DNA of 64,000 nucleotides from Chersky-840 sp035532735 (GTDB taxonomy: Bacteria > Actinomycetota > Acidimicrobiia > Acidimicrobiales > UBA8190): NCBI GenBank assembly GCA_035532735.1, contig DATKQM010000013.1, positions 1 through 64,000 of the forward strand, in the 5' to 3' direction. The translations under genes and the position numbers were made by a program. Numbering within the stretch: the first letter of the stretch is position 1; every line of letters begins with the position of its first letter. A model generated the notes under the pieces. The model saw only the letters and a list, made by a program, of their open reading frames with translations, ran no database searches and was not told the DNA's origin. Positions 8,978-17,993 of the stretch are shown here, piece by piece.

Positions 8978-10186
8978 TCATGTGATGTGCACCTGTCGGT
9001 AGATCCCGTACATGGCGGACACGAGGGCGATTGCGACGAATCCCACGATCACGCCGACGAAGAGGATCACGGCCGGCTCGAACAGACTGGTGAAGTGCTT
9101 GAGCTTGTAGTCCAGCTCGCGGTCGAAGTAATTGGCGGCGCTGTCGAGTTGGTGGTCGAGAGTTCCAGTGCTCTCGCCGACGAGGAACATCCGACGTGCC
9201 GCGATCGGGAAGAGGTCGGTCTGCGCAAGGGGAGTCGCCAGTCCTTCGCCCCGCAGCATGCCGTCGCGGGCGGTGCTGAGGCCCCGCCGGAAGACGGCGT
9301 TGGTCGTTGCGTTCCCCGTCACCAGGAGGGCTTCGGGAAGCGGTACACCCGCCCCGACCATCGAACAGAGGATCCGGCAGAACCGCTCCAGAATGGCAGT
9401 GCGGATCACGTCGCCGAGCACCGGGACATGAAGGAGTATCACGTCCCTGATGTCACGGCCACGTCGAGTGGACGTGCTTAGGATCACGGCGATGGCGGCC
9501 AGGGCTGCGATGCCGGCGAAGATGAACCAGTCAGAGACGAAGAAGTCCGCAATCGAGATCAACACACGCGTCGGGAGGGGAAGCTTGGCGTGAAGCGAGG
9601 TGAAAAAGGTCTTGAACCGGGGGAGGACGAATGACGTGATGACGACGACCGCCACGATCGATAGCACCAAGACGATCGCCGGATAGATCAGGGCGGAGGT
9701 GATCTTGCGGCGAGCTTCGGTGTCCCGGTCGATGTAGTCGGCGAGTTGGTCGAGCACCGTGTCCAGGTTGCCGGTGAGCTCGGCCGACCGCAGGATGCCG
9801 AGGTAGTACGGCGGGAATGCCTCGGGATGAGCGTCCGCCGCACTGGCGAAGGTCTCGCCGGCCCGCAGCGCCTCGGACATCTCGGCCAGGATCCGTTGAA
9901 AATTCTTGCTTCCGACCTCTTCCGACAGCACCTCCATTGCTTCGAGGACGGGGATGCCGGCCTTCATGAAGACCGCCAACTGGCGAGAGAAGTGCATGAG
10001 TTCCCGGCGCGGGACTTTCTCGCGGGTGATCTCGAATTGGAGAATGCTCTTCTTTTCGATCACGTCGATCGGAGCCAGGTTGCGCTGGACCAATGCACGG
10101 CGAGCCATGCTCGCCGTTACCGCGTTCTCGATTCCCGAAATCGTCGAGCCTTCGGGGGTGATTGCCCTGAACTTGAACTTGGCCAT
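8978..10186 (-). CDS. pilC: Type IV pilus inner-membrane platform protein PilC
   Basis: 402 aa, GspF/PilC family, normal length. Two GspF domains are visible: the first around residues 68-195 (FSRQLAVFMKAGIPVLEAME, ending in an IVLVLSIVAVVVITSFV membrane helix) and the second around 270-395 (FCRILCSMVGAGVPLPEALL, ending in the VILFVGVIVGFVAIALV helix). A third membrane segment lies near residues 213-233. The protein couples PilB or PilT to the growing pilus. It follows pilB with 13 bases between, so the two are co-transcribed. Confidence 0.95.
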   Translation of the reverse strand: MAKFKFRAITPEGSTISGIENAVTASMARRALVQRNLAPIDVIEKKSILQFEITREKVPRRELMHFSRQLAVFMKAGIPVLEAMEVLSEEVGSKNFQRILAEMSEALRAGETFASAADAHPEAFPPYYLGILRSAELTGNLDTVLDQLADYIDRDTEARRKITSALIYPAIVLVLSIVAVVVITSFVLPRFKTFFTSLHAKLPLPTRVLISIADFFVSDWFIFAGIAALAAIAVILSTSTRRGRDIRDVILLHVPVLGDVIRTAILERFCRILCSMVGAGVPLPEALLVTGNATTNAVFRRGLSTARDGMLRGEGLATPLAQTDLFPIAARRMFLVGESTGTLDHQLDSAANYFDRELDYKLKHFTSLFEPAVILFVGVIVGFVAIALVSAMYGIYRQVHIT

Positions 10187-10199
10187 AGCCGCCTTCGCC

Positions 10200-11987
10200 T
10201 CAGGCCGTGTAGATCGAGCGGACGACTTCGGAGATCGTCGTCACGTCGTCGGAGATAAGGCGGATCGCCTCGTCGCGAAGTGTCCGCATGCCTTGTGAGG
10301 CGGCCATCCGCTGGAGTTCCTCCTGGGTGGCCCAACCCACGATCAGTCGTTTGATCTCAGGCGTGATGCGCATCAGCTCGAATACGCCGATCCGGTCGCG
10401 ATACCCGGTTCCGGCACAGAAGTTGCATCCCTCGCCGTGGAAGAACTGTGCTTTGGGGAGACCACCGCTCTCTTCGTAGAAGGCGAGCTCTTCGTCTTTG
10501 GGGTCGTAGAGCGCCTTGCATGTCTGGCACATCCTGCGGACCAAACGTTGGCTCACCACTGCCAAGACAGAGGAGGCGACCAGGAAGGACTCAATACCCA
10601 TGTCCAAGAACCGGTGGAGCGCCGCGGCCGAGTCCGTTGCGTGCAACGACGAGAGCACCAGGTGTCCGGTCAGAGCCGATTGCACCGCGATCCGGGCTGT
10701 TTCCACGTCCCGGATCTCACCGACAAGGATCACATCGGGGTCTTGACGCAGGATGGATCGCAGGCCGTTGGCGAAGCTGATCCCAGCCTGTTCGTTCGTC
10801 TGAATCTGGTTGATCGAGGGGAACACGTATTCGACGGGGTCCTCGATGGTCATGATGTTGCGACTGGGGTCGTCGATCTCGGTCAGGGCGGCGTACAGCG
10901 TCGTGGTCTTCCCGCTCCCGGTCGGACCGGCGCACAACACCATTCCGAACGGAGCTCGGATCATCCGCGTGAACACCTCGTGGGTGTCCGTGGGCATGCC
11001 CAGGTCAGCCATCCGGAACACTGATCGGCTCTTGTCCAGGACCCGCAGCACACAGCTCTCACCCCAGATCGTCGCCACCGTCGACACCCGGATATCGATC
11101 TCGCGTTCGTCGACCGTCATGGTGATCTGCCCGTCTTGCGGTCGCCGGCGCTCGACGATGTTCATCTCGGCCATGATCTTGAGACGGCTCACGAGAGCCG
11201 GCGCCATGCTCGACGGGAGATCGACGGCGTCGTGCAGTGCCCCGTCGATGCGGAACCTGACCCGAAGTTGGTGGCCCTGTGGCTCGATGTGGATGTCCGA
11301 TGCCCGGTCGCGCATCGCTTGGGTGATGAGCAGGTTGACCACTTGGACAACGGGGGCGTCCGCGTCGGTGACTGTCTGCACGGCCGCGTCCAAGAGCCGT
11401 TGGGGGCTGTCGGATGATTCCTCGAATGCTCGGACGTGCTCTCGGATGTTTCCCAGGGCCCGGTAGGCGGTGTCGATGGCACGCTGGACGTCTGACTTGG
11501 GGGCGATGACGAGTCGCACGATCCGACCGCAGGCGTTGGCGAGGATCTTGGCCAACTCGGGAGTCGGATCCGAGACGGCGATGGTGATCCCGTTGTCGTC
11601 GAGAACGATCGGGACCGCCAGGTGGGCTCGAGCGACGCTCTCGGGCAAGACATCGATGGCCTCGGGTGAGGGCGTCTGCTGGGAGAGGTCGACCATGGGG
11701 ACGTGGAGCTGGGTCGACAGGGCCTTGGCAAGATCGCGCTCGCCGATGGCGCCCAACTCCACCAAGGTCACCCCGATCCGCTTCCCCGACCCCGACTGTT
11801 GGATCAGCGCCTCGGCCAACTGGGCGTGGCTGATCAGCTGCGCCGATACGAGGAGCTCTCCCAGCTGGCTCCGAGTGGTGCTCGAGGAGCTGGTTCGAGG
11901 GAGAGGGTCTGGCTGGGTGGCGCTCCCGGTCGGAGGCGTCGGGTCATGACCTTCGGGCTCTTTGCGCAACCTCATGCCCACTCCCAT
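10200..11987 (-). CDS. pilB: Type IV pilus assembly ATPase PilB
   Basis: About 595 aa when started at the ATG at 11987. A start at the in-frame ATG at 11975 has the better ribosome site (GGGAG five bases ahead). An open frame extends up to 12143 but codes poorly. The N-terminus holds a GspE/MshEN domain (LGELLVSAQLISHAQLAEAL, then SVARAHLAVPIVLDDNG). The ATPase has Walker A GPTGSGKTTTL, the Asp box (NIMTIEDPVEYVF), Walker B region (LRQDPDVILVGEIRD) and the tetracysteine zinc motif CQTC...CNFC near the C-terminus. It powers pilus polymerisation and leads the pilB-pilC-pilA set. Confidence 0.94.
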   Translation of the reverse strand: MGVGMRLRKEPEGHDPTPPTGSATQPDPLPRTSSSSTTRSQLGELLVSAQLISHAQLAEALIQQSGSGKRIGVTLVELGAIGERDLAKALSTQLHVPMVDLSQQTPSPEAIDVLPESVARAHLAVPIVLDDNGITIAVSDPTPELAKILANACGRIVRLVIAPKSDVQRAIDTAYRALGNIREHVRAFEESSDSPQRLLDAAVQTVTDADAPVVQVVNLLITQAMRDRASDIHIEPQGHQLRVRFRIDGALHDAVDLPSSMAPALVSRLKIMAEMNIVERRRPQDGQITMTVDEREIDIRVSTVATIWGESCVLRVLDKSRSVFRMADLGMPTDTHEVFTRMIRAPFGMVLCAGPTGSGKTTTLYAALTEIDDPSRNIMTIEDPVEYVFPSINQIQTNEQAGISFANGLRSILRQDPDVILVGEIRDVETARIAVQSALTGHLVLSSLHATDSAAALHRFLDMGIESFLVASSVLAVVSQRLVRRMCQTCKALYDPKDEELAFYEESGGLPKAQFFHGEGCNFCAGTGYRDRIGVFELMRITPEIKRLIVGWATQEELQRMAASQGMRTLRDEAIRLISDDVTTISEVVRSIYTA

Positions 11988-12291
11988 CAAGGGGTTCCCA
12001 GACTGACGCTGGATCGCCAAAATTTCCATGCGGAGCTGCCGTGCACATGGCTGCCCCAGCTCCCCGGCGTCACAGTACCTGAGGTTCCGAATCCCTCTGA
12101 CCTGGGAGTCTGACCCAAACGTCCCACCGTTCTCAGCGTCCAACGAGCTCCGTGGAAGAGCTCGATCGAGGTCACATAGGCGATCCTGACGCGCCCTTCA
12201 CACGCAACCCCCTATGGACGGTCAACATTCGGCCAACAGCCGGCGCTCTGACCTGGACTTAGAGGGGCCGGAACACTACTGAACGTGTGGA
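11988..12291. other. Gene-free region upstream of pilB
   Basis: About 300 bases between the CAP-domain gene and pilB, both on the minus strand, so the pilB promoter should lie here. GAGCTC occurs twice around 12148-12166 and forms a short imperfect hairpin. No convincing open frame is seen apart from the N-terminal extension of the pilB frame. Confidence 0.4.
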
Positions 12292-13269
12292 TCAGGGCAA
12301 GTACGCCGACTCCTGTTGCCAGGAGAAGTCCAGTGCCGGAGTGCCTGAGGTCTCCACCAGCAACTCGGTCAGGCTCGGGTCACCGCGGTACCCGGTTGTG
12401 TACCACCCTGTCCCCATCAGACACTCGTGACACGGCAGGCTCACGAGGATGTTCTCCCGGTGACCCCAGCACCCCGACGGGTCCGACGGGGTGCAGTCGA
12501 TGTTGGCCGAACCCACGCCGTCGTCGTACATCCAGAAGTAGATGGCTTCCAACGGGTTGCCCACCGCCCCGGCCCAGTTCGACGCCCATTGCGAGTACGG
12601 GAAGCCGCCGGGCGGGCCAGGGTCGACATTCTGGACGGCGCCGTGTAGGGCGGCCTGGTCGAGTGCGGCGGCCATGGCGGACATGGGCGGGAGGCCCCGG
12701 GCCGTGCGTTCGAGGTTCGTGGCCACGAAGATCTGTTGTTCGGGCGAGAGCTGGGGCCAATTGGTGGGCAGCACCATCGGGCCGAGGCCCTCGTGGCTCC
12801 GGCCATTGGCGATCGCTTGCAATGTGGCAGAGAGGCAGGCTTGGGAGTCGTCGTATTGGCCCCCCGAGCAGCTCTGGAGGAAGTCAGGTTGGGGAGCGAT
12901 GTTGGCGGGGAGGACACCTGGTGCGGTGGCAGCCCGACTCGATGCGGCCGGAGCGCCAGGTGTGTTCGGATGCGAGACGACCGCGGTGGGCACGGGGGTC
13001 GGCGGGATGGAGGTCGGCGGGACGGCCGCGAGCGTGGTCGAGGGATGTCCGGGGTCGGCCGGGCTGTTCTGCGCCGCGTGAGGGGTGTCACCGACCGAGG
13101 TGGCCATGTGCTCGCCCCCCGACCGGGCACCGTCGGCCGACCCGGGGTGGGAGACGACCAGGACCAGGATGATGACCTCGGCGACAGCGAGCAGAAAGCC
13201 GAACCGGAGCCAGCTCGGACCCCTCTCGCCGTCCGCCCCTTTGTGTCGCTCCTGGCCGCCACCGATCAT
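12292..13269 (-). CDS. Secreted or membrane-anchored CAP-domain protein
   Basis: 325 aa. A basic N-terminus is followed by a membrane helix (FGFLLAVAEVIILVLVVS, residues about 22-40), then a Pro/Ala/Thr-rich linker to about residue 120. The rest is a CAP (SCP/PR1-like) domain: LERTARGLPPMSAMAAAL, a YFWMYDDG segment, and WGHRENIL, the usual CAP His-containing motif. Four or more Cys suggest disulfides outside the cell. Its domain is closely similar to that of the 540-aa protein at 35785, including NIAPxPxFL and MVLPTNW, so the two are paralogues. Bacterial CAP proteins are mostly uncharacterised; no enzymatic role is claimed. Confidence 0.82.
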   Translation of the reverse strand: MIGGGQERHKGADGERGPSWLRFGFLLAVAEVIILVLVVSHPGSADGARSGGEHMATSVGDTPHAAQNSPADPGHPSTTLAAVPPTSIPPTPVPTAVVSHPNTPGAPAASSRAATAPGVLPANIAPQPDFLQSCSGGQYDDSQACLSATLQAIANGRSHEGLGPMVLPTNWPQLSPEQQIFVATNLERTARGLPPMSAMAAALDQAALHGAVQNVDPGPPGGFPYSQWASNWAGAVGNPLEAIYFWMYDDGVGSANIDCTPSDPSGCWGHRENILVSLPCHECLMGTGWYTTGYRGDPSLTELLVETSGTPALDFSWQQESAYLP

Positions 13270-13421
13270 CCATGAGGTATCGGCACCGCACCCCCTTCGC
13301 CTGAGTCACGGGCTCGGGACCCACTGCCGTGCGATGCTCATTTCCCCTGGTAAACGGTCCTTTTCTCGAAAGGAATGGCGGGGTGCTCCCTCCTCGCACC
13401 CGACCGAGCGTCGAACCCGAC

Positions 13422-13784
13422 TCAGCTGCCGGGCTTCGCCACGAGATCGGAGAGTTCGGGATGTCGGTCGATGTACCCGGCGATGAAGGGACAGACGGGG
13501 ACGACGTGCAGGCCCCGGGCCCGGACTTGGTCGAGCACCGCCGACGCCAGTCGACTTCCGAGGCCGTGGCCCTCGAACGGGCCCTCCACCTCGGTATGGA
13601 CGAGCACCTGCACGCCCGGTCGTGTCCGATATGTCACCAATCCGGCCAGCTCGTCTCCGACATAGGCCTCGTACCTGGACCGCTCGGGATTGTCGACCAC
13701 CTGCACCGACGAGTCGGGTTCTGGCACCGGATCTCCGATCGACAGCGGTGGCACCGTTCTACCGGGTTCGGGCACGGTGGTCAT
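13422..13784 (-). CDS. Small GNAT-type acetyltransferase (Acetyltransf_CG/YjdJ-like)
   Basis: About 120 aa from ATG 13784; a GTG at 13805 would add seven residues. It matches the short single-domain GNAT family: RYEAYVGDELAGLVTY, then the acetyl-CoA loop region FEGHGLGSRLASAVLDQVR and the late strand VVPVCPFIAGYIDRHPE. Members of this family acetylate unknown small molecules or proteins. It stands alone on the minus strand, with the CAP gene downstream and a short plus-strand gene upstream. Confidence 0.85.
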   Translation of the reverse strand: MTTVPEPGRTVPPLSIGDPVPEPDSSVQVVDNPERSRYEAYVGDELAGLVTYRTRPGVQVLVHTEVEGPFEGHGLGSRLASAVLDQVRARGLHVVPVCPFIAGYIDRHPELSDLVAKPGS

Positions 13785-13882
13785 GAGGGCCGGACTGAGG
13801 CACAATCAGAGGAGCGGTTCCCTTTTGCGCAGAGAAGTCGATGTGCCTCTGGAGGCCGTGAGTTGGACCGCTAGGAGCTCCT

Positions 13883-14116
13883 GTGCTCGACGAGACTGCG
13901 CACCAAAGCTTGATGGCCGCCATCGACGTGGCGATCAGCCGGTGTGTGGACGCCTACAACATCGCCTCGGAGGGTGACGAGGAGGAGTTGGCCGACACCG
14001 CCCGCGCCCGCATCACCGAGTTGCAGGCGTTCCGAGCGTTGGCGTCGGCGAGCCCGACCCGACGTGCCCGCTGGCAATTCGGCCGGTCACCGCGAGGCGA
14101 CGCCCGGTCCCGGTGA
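13883..14116 (+). CDS. Small hypothetical protein
   Basis: 77 aa from a GTG start. The N-terminal 55 residues are rich in Ala, Glu and Asp and predicted helical (SLMAAIDVAISRCVDAYNIA, ELADTARARITELQAF), with a basic Arg-rich tail. No family is recognised. It precedes the SDR gene by 36 bases on the same strand and may be co-transcribed with it. Helical regularity and codon use favour it being real. Confidence 0.5.
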   Translation: MLDETAHQSLMAAIDVAISRCVDAYNIASEGDEEELADTARARITELQAFRALASASPTRRARWQFGRSPRGDARSR

Positions 14117-14152
14117 CCGTCGTCACCGAGCTCAGCCAATTCTCGGGGAAAA

Positions 14153-14956
14153 ATGGCCAACGTCGTGCTGATCACAGGGGCGTCGGCCGGCATCGGTCGA
14201 GCCTGCGCGGACCGTCTGCATCAGGCGGGGTGGACTGTCGTCGGATCGAGCAGGCGCGGGACGTCCTCAGGGGACTGGCAAGGTCTCGTGATCGACGTGG
14301 ACAGTGACGAGTCGGTCCGAGACGGTGTTTCCCAGGTGCTCGCCCAACACGGTCGCATCGATGCCGTCGTCGCGTCGGCGGGATGGGGCGTGGCCGGAGC
14401 GGTGGAACACACCACGATCGACGAGGCCAAAGCTCAGCTCGAGACGAACTTCTGGGGTGCCACGCGCCTCGTGCAGGCTGTCCTGCCGGCCATGCGAGTC
14501 CAGGGCGGAGGCCGGGTCGTCCTCATCAGCTCGATCGGGGGCGTGGTCGCCATCCCGTTCCAGGCCTTCTACAGCGCCAGCAAGTTTGCCCTGGAGGGAC
14601 TGGGCGAGGCATTGGCCTACGAAGTGGCGCCGTTCGGGATCGATGTCACCCTGGTCCAGCCCGGCAACGTCCGGACCGAATTCACGGCGAACAGGAAGAT
14701 GGCCGAAGCAGCGAGCGGTGACGTCGACTACCGGGCGGCACTCGACGCCGCGGTGGGAGTGATGGAGCGTGACGAGGCCAACGGTGTGGCCCCCGAAGAC
14801 GTCGCCGCCGTGGTGCATAAGGTCCTCGACGCCCGGCGCCCACCCCGGCGGGTGTCGGTCGGGAAATCCGCCGAGCGCGTCGGCATCCTCGCCAAGCGAC
14901 TCCTCCCGCATCGGGTCTTCGAAGCCGCGGCCAAGGGCAGCCTGGGCGTCAAGTAA
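14153..14956 (+). CDS. Short-chain dehydrogenase/reductase (SDR)
   Basis: 267 aa classical SDR. The cofactor motif TGASAGIG is at residues 8-15. The NAG-equivalent region is ASAGWGVAG, and the catalytic Ser and YxxxK are seen as LISSIGG and FYSASKFAL. A P-G motif follows the active site (VQPGNVRTEF). Arg at SSRRG after strand beta-2 suggests NADP(H) preference. The substrate is not evident. It converges with the minus-strand phosphoesterase gene. Confidence 0.9.
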   Translation: MANVVLITGASAGIGRACADRLHQAGWTVVGSSRRGTSSGDWQGLVIDVDSDESVRDGVSQVLAQHGRIDAVVASAGWGVAGAVEHTTIDEAKAQLETNFWGATRLVQAVLPAMRVQGGGRVVLISSIGGVVAIPFQAFYSASKFALEGLGEALAYEVAPFGIDVTLVQPGNVRTEFTANRKMAEAASGDVDYRAALDAAVGVMERDEANGVAPEDVAAVVHKVLDARRPPRRVSVGKSAERVGILAKRLLPHRVFEAAAKGSLGVK

Positions 14957-14978
14957 CCCGGACGGCAGCGACCGAGGA

Positions 14979-16250
14979 TCAGGGGTTGACGGTCAAGGTG
15001 AACGTCTGGGTCCTGACCTGCTTGGTCTTGCCCTTGCCGTAGGTGGCCACGATGGTCAGGTAATGCCTGCCGATGGTGTGTTTCGCGCTCGGCGTTCCCC
15101 ACATCGTGGCCGTGCCGTTGTGATTTTTGCGGAAGTGGAGTCCCTTGGGAAGTCGACCCTTCTTCTTGAGCGTTGGCGTCGGACTCCCGGTCGTCTTGAT
15201 CGCGAATGAGAAGGACTTTCCCACCCACGCAGTCGCACTGGGTCCATTCGTGATCGACTGGGTCGAGAGATTTGATGTGCCGCTCAGAAGGGAGTCGATG
15301 GTCCCGTTGGCCGAGTTGGCGGCATTGGCGAGATGCGTGAGGCCGTATTGGTCCTCGATCGAACGCAGGATCCCGACGGTGTCCACGGGCGCCGCGTCCC
15401 GGACGGGCCTGGCCTTGAGTGCACTCGACACCACGATCGTGGCGACATGGCCCCCTGAACCGCCATTGATGCCCGACGAGTCTGAGTCCAATGCCTCGTC
15501 CCACTCGATGATGATCTTGCCGCCGGTCTTGTACCAGTTGGTCGCCTGGACCGAAGGGACGAAGCTCGACAGGAATGACTCGGTGTCGGCCAGTTCGTGC
15601 GCGGAGGTGTCGGTGGGGACGCCGGTGTGGCCGTCATCGGTGATGTTCGGGGTGTACCAGACGAAATCCGGCGGGCTTGAAGAATTCAGGTCGCTCGTGA
15701 TTCTCGACGAATTGACGACCGCAATCCTCGCGTTCGGGAAGTACTCCCATGGATTGTGCCGCACAGCATAAAGGCCCGAGTCGGCGGTGGGTTGCGACGG
15801 CAGGTTCTCGGCGTACGCCTTCTCGCTCACACCTGCCGCCGCGAGTTGATCGGCCAGGGTGGACACCGACGTGAAACGGTGCGAAGAGGGCGGGTTGTCG
15901 TCTGTGACGCCCTGGTTCGATCCCGACACGAGGGCCAGGTAGTTCGGAAGGCTCGGATGCCTCAGCGCATAGGACTGGCTGGCGTAGCCGTAGTTGCTCG
16001 CCAAGCTTTTGACGTAGGGCAGGGCAGAGTTCCCGACGATGTTGGATGCCCCTTCGTTCTCCATGAGGACCAACATCACGTGCGCGGGGTTCGGTGCGGC
16101 AACAGCAGCAGGCTTGCCCGAGACCACCACGGAGGTGACCAACAACGCGCTCACGAAGATCCCGACGAAGGTCGTGACCGACACGGCCCGCCTTCGAGGA
16201 GCGCCTGGCGCGGCTCCTCGGTGCATCAACGGTGTCACTCCAAGCATCAC
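14979..16250 (-). CDS. Secreted phosphoesterase (acid phosphatase type) with C-terminal Ig-like domain
   Basis: 423 aa. A signal peptide or anchor (FVGIFVSALLVTSVVVSG) lies near residues 28-45. The catalytic domain belongs to the phosphoesterase family PF04185: HVMLVLMENEGASNIVG (metal and nucleophile region), HPSLPNYLALVSGS, and IIIEWDEALDSD followed by GGHVATIVVS. The last 100 residues are a putative Ig-like domain ending in FTLTVNP, as in He_PIG domains. Related proteins hydrolyse phosphomonoesters or phospholipids outside the cell. Two further members and one pseudogene of this subgroup lie within 10 kb. Confidence 0.88.
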   Translation of the reverse strand: MMLGVTPLMHRGAAPGAPRRRAVSVTTFVGIFVSALLVTSVVVSGKPAAVAAPNPAHVMLVLMENEGASNIVGNSALPYVKSLASNYGYASQSYALRHPSLPNYLALVSGSNQGVTDDNPPSSHRFTSVSTLADQLAAAGVSEKAYAENLPSQPTADSGLYAVRHNPWEYFPNARIAVVNSSRITSDLNSSSPPDFVWYTPNITDDGHTGVPTDTSAHELADTESFLSSFVPSVQATNWYKTGGKIIIEWDEALDSDSSGINGGSGGHVATIVVSSALKARPVRDAAPVDTVGILRSIEDQYGLTHLANAANSANGTIDSLLSGTSNLSTQSITNGPSATAWVGKSFSFAIKTTGSPTPTLKKKGRLPKGLHFRKNHNGTATMWGTPSAKHTIGRHYLTIVATYGKGKTKQVRTQTFTLTVNP

Positions 16251-16387
16251 ACACCCCCCCGGTGCGGCAACGATGAGAGCTTACAGGTCCTCCGGAGTGA
16301 AGTCCCGGGCGGCCATCGCCCGGCGTCCTCGGGACCAAAGGTGTCGGCATGAGCACGAAGAGCGACGATTCCGCCCCGCGCCCCGAA

Positions 16388-17734
16388 TCAGTTGCAGTGG
16401 GAGTTCTGGACCCCTCCCACACCGGTGGGTTGGTAGGTGTCGGGGCTCGGTTGTCCCGAGAAGCGGTCGGCGATCCAGTGGGTGACATCGCTTGACGAGC
16501 TCCCCACGATCGATTGGTGGTCGAGGCCCGGATACATCCACAAGACGACGTCCTGGCCCAGACCGCACAGATGGTTCGACAAGAGGGCGGTACCGCTCGC
16601 CGGATCTGTCGTGTCGTCGGCGCCCTGGACGAACAACAAGGGCGTGGGGCTCACGCCTCTCACGTTCAATGGGTCATTGGCGCTTAACAGAAGCCGGAAT
16701 TGTGGCGTCAGGGTCGTGGTCTTGAAGACCTGGTCGACTTGGTACTGATCGATCGACTGGGCGATCGCGCCGTAGCACTCGTGGCCCAGGTGGCTGGCCA
16801 GAGCCTTTCCCGTCTGGGTCAACGCGGCCGAGAGTCGCACCTTGGTGCCGTAGGCGGCGTGGTAGCCCGCCACGTACATGAGGGTGAACGGTGACGCGGA
16901 GTCCGTCGGAGCGCCGTAGAAGGCGTCGGCCAGATCGACCGACGGTGCCGTGGCCACAACACCGCGGAGATGCAACCCAGGTGCGTACGAAGCCGCCACC
17001 TCGAGGGAGAACGTGGCCGCGCCACCGCCCTGTGAGTATCCCCAGACGACATAATTCGAACTGGGGTCGGCTCCGGGGACACCGGACGCGGCTCGCACGA
17101 TGTCGATGATGTTGTGAGCCTCCGGGAGGTTCACGCCATGCGGCTGCAGACCCGGAGTTGTAGGGGCGAGATTCGGGTTTCCCTCACCTTGATAGTCCGT
17201 CGCAACGACCTCCCAGCCGCGGTCGAGAAAGCCATTGACCGAGGGGACATCTGTCGAGGGACTGAGCGACGGAGCGCACTGGCTCGCCATGCCGTCGGTC
17301 GGATGGCCGTAGCTGATCACAGGCCAGCCACCGGCCGGAGCTGTTCCGTTCGGAACGAAGACGATCCCGGTCACCGACTGGGGCCGGTTGTGGACCGACC
17401 TCGACCAGTACTTGACTGCGAAGGCGGAACCGTCCACTCCCGGAGCAGACACCCGCAACGCGCTGATCAGTGACCCTTCGAATTTGGCGGCTTTCTTGGG
17501 CCTGGCACTGCCCACGGTGGAGCTGGTGAGGGCGAGCGCGCTCGTCACGAGCACTGCGATGAGAATCCTCGTAGTGCGGGGGTGACGCCGCAGCCGATGA
17601 CCGATCGAACCCGTCAACGGGCGGCCCGGAGCGAATCCCGTTGTCGGGACGCCTGCGGTGGTATGGCTATTAGGCAAAATCGATCCGGATCGTCCGAGCT
17701 GCCCCGCCGAAATGGACGGATGCGTCTCATCCAC
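16388..17734 (-). CDS. Secretory lipase / alpha-beta hydrolase (LIP family-like)
   Basis: 448 aa from GTG 17734; later starts are possible because the first 55 residues are poorly structured. A signal peptide (ILIAVLVTSALALTSSTVG) is near residues 57-75. The serine hydrolase nucleophile lies in VVWGYSQGGGAA, the acid in VQGADDTTDPAS and the His in YPGLDHQSIVG, the order seen in secretory lipases (PF03583). The lid-like region and Cys pairs fit an extracellular lipase or esterase. It is divergently oriented from the phosphoesterase pseudogene. Confidence 0.87.
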   Translation of the reverse strand: MDETHPSISAGQLGRSGSILPNSHTTAGVPTTGFAPGRPLTGSIGHRLRRHPRTTRILIAVLVTSALALTSSTVGSARPKKAAKFEGSLISALRVSAPGVDGSAFAVKYWSRSVHNRPQSVTGIVFVPNGTAPAGGWPVISYGHPTDGMASQCAPSLSPSTDVPSVNGFLDRGWEVVATDYQGEGNPNLAPTTPGLQPHGVNLPEAHNIIDIVRAASGVPGADPSSNYVVWGYSQGGGAATFSLEVAASYAPGLHLRGVVATAPSVDLADAFYGAPTDSASPFTLMYVAGYHAAYGTKVRLSAALTQTGKALASHLGHECYGAIAQSIDQYQVDQVFKTTTLTPQFRLLLSANDPLNVRGVSPTPLLFVQGADDTTDPASGTALLSNHLCGLGQDVVLWMYPGLDHQSIVGSSSSDVTHWIADRFSGQPSPDTYQPTGVGGVQNSHCN

Positions 17735-17993
17735 CTAATCAGAATCATGGCACCGATGGAATCGGCAGATTTGACGGATTCCCGTTCTGCTATGCGCTCC
17801 TGGGTGCTTCCTGTGAGCTGCGACGGGTGTTCGCCTCTGGTTTGATCAGGAATTGACGGCATCTTGGGCGTGTCTTGAGCACCGCCAGCTAACGTCGAGA
17901 AGTTGTCCGGTCTTCCCTCGGACGTCGAGGGTCGAGGCCCGCCACCACAGGCGCGGTCCGGAGCGCGCACACTGATCTCGACGGGGGCATCGA

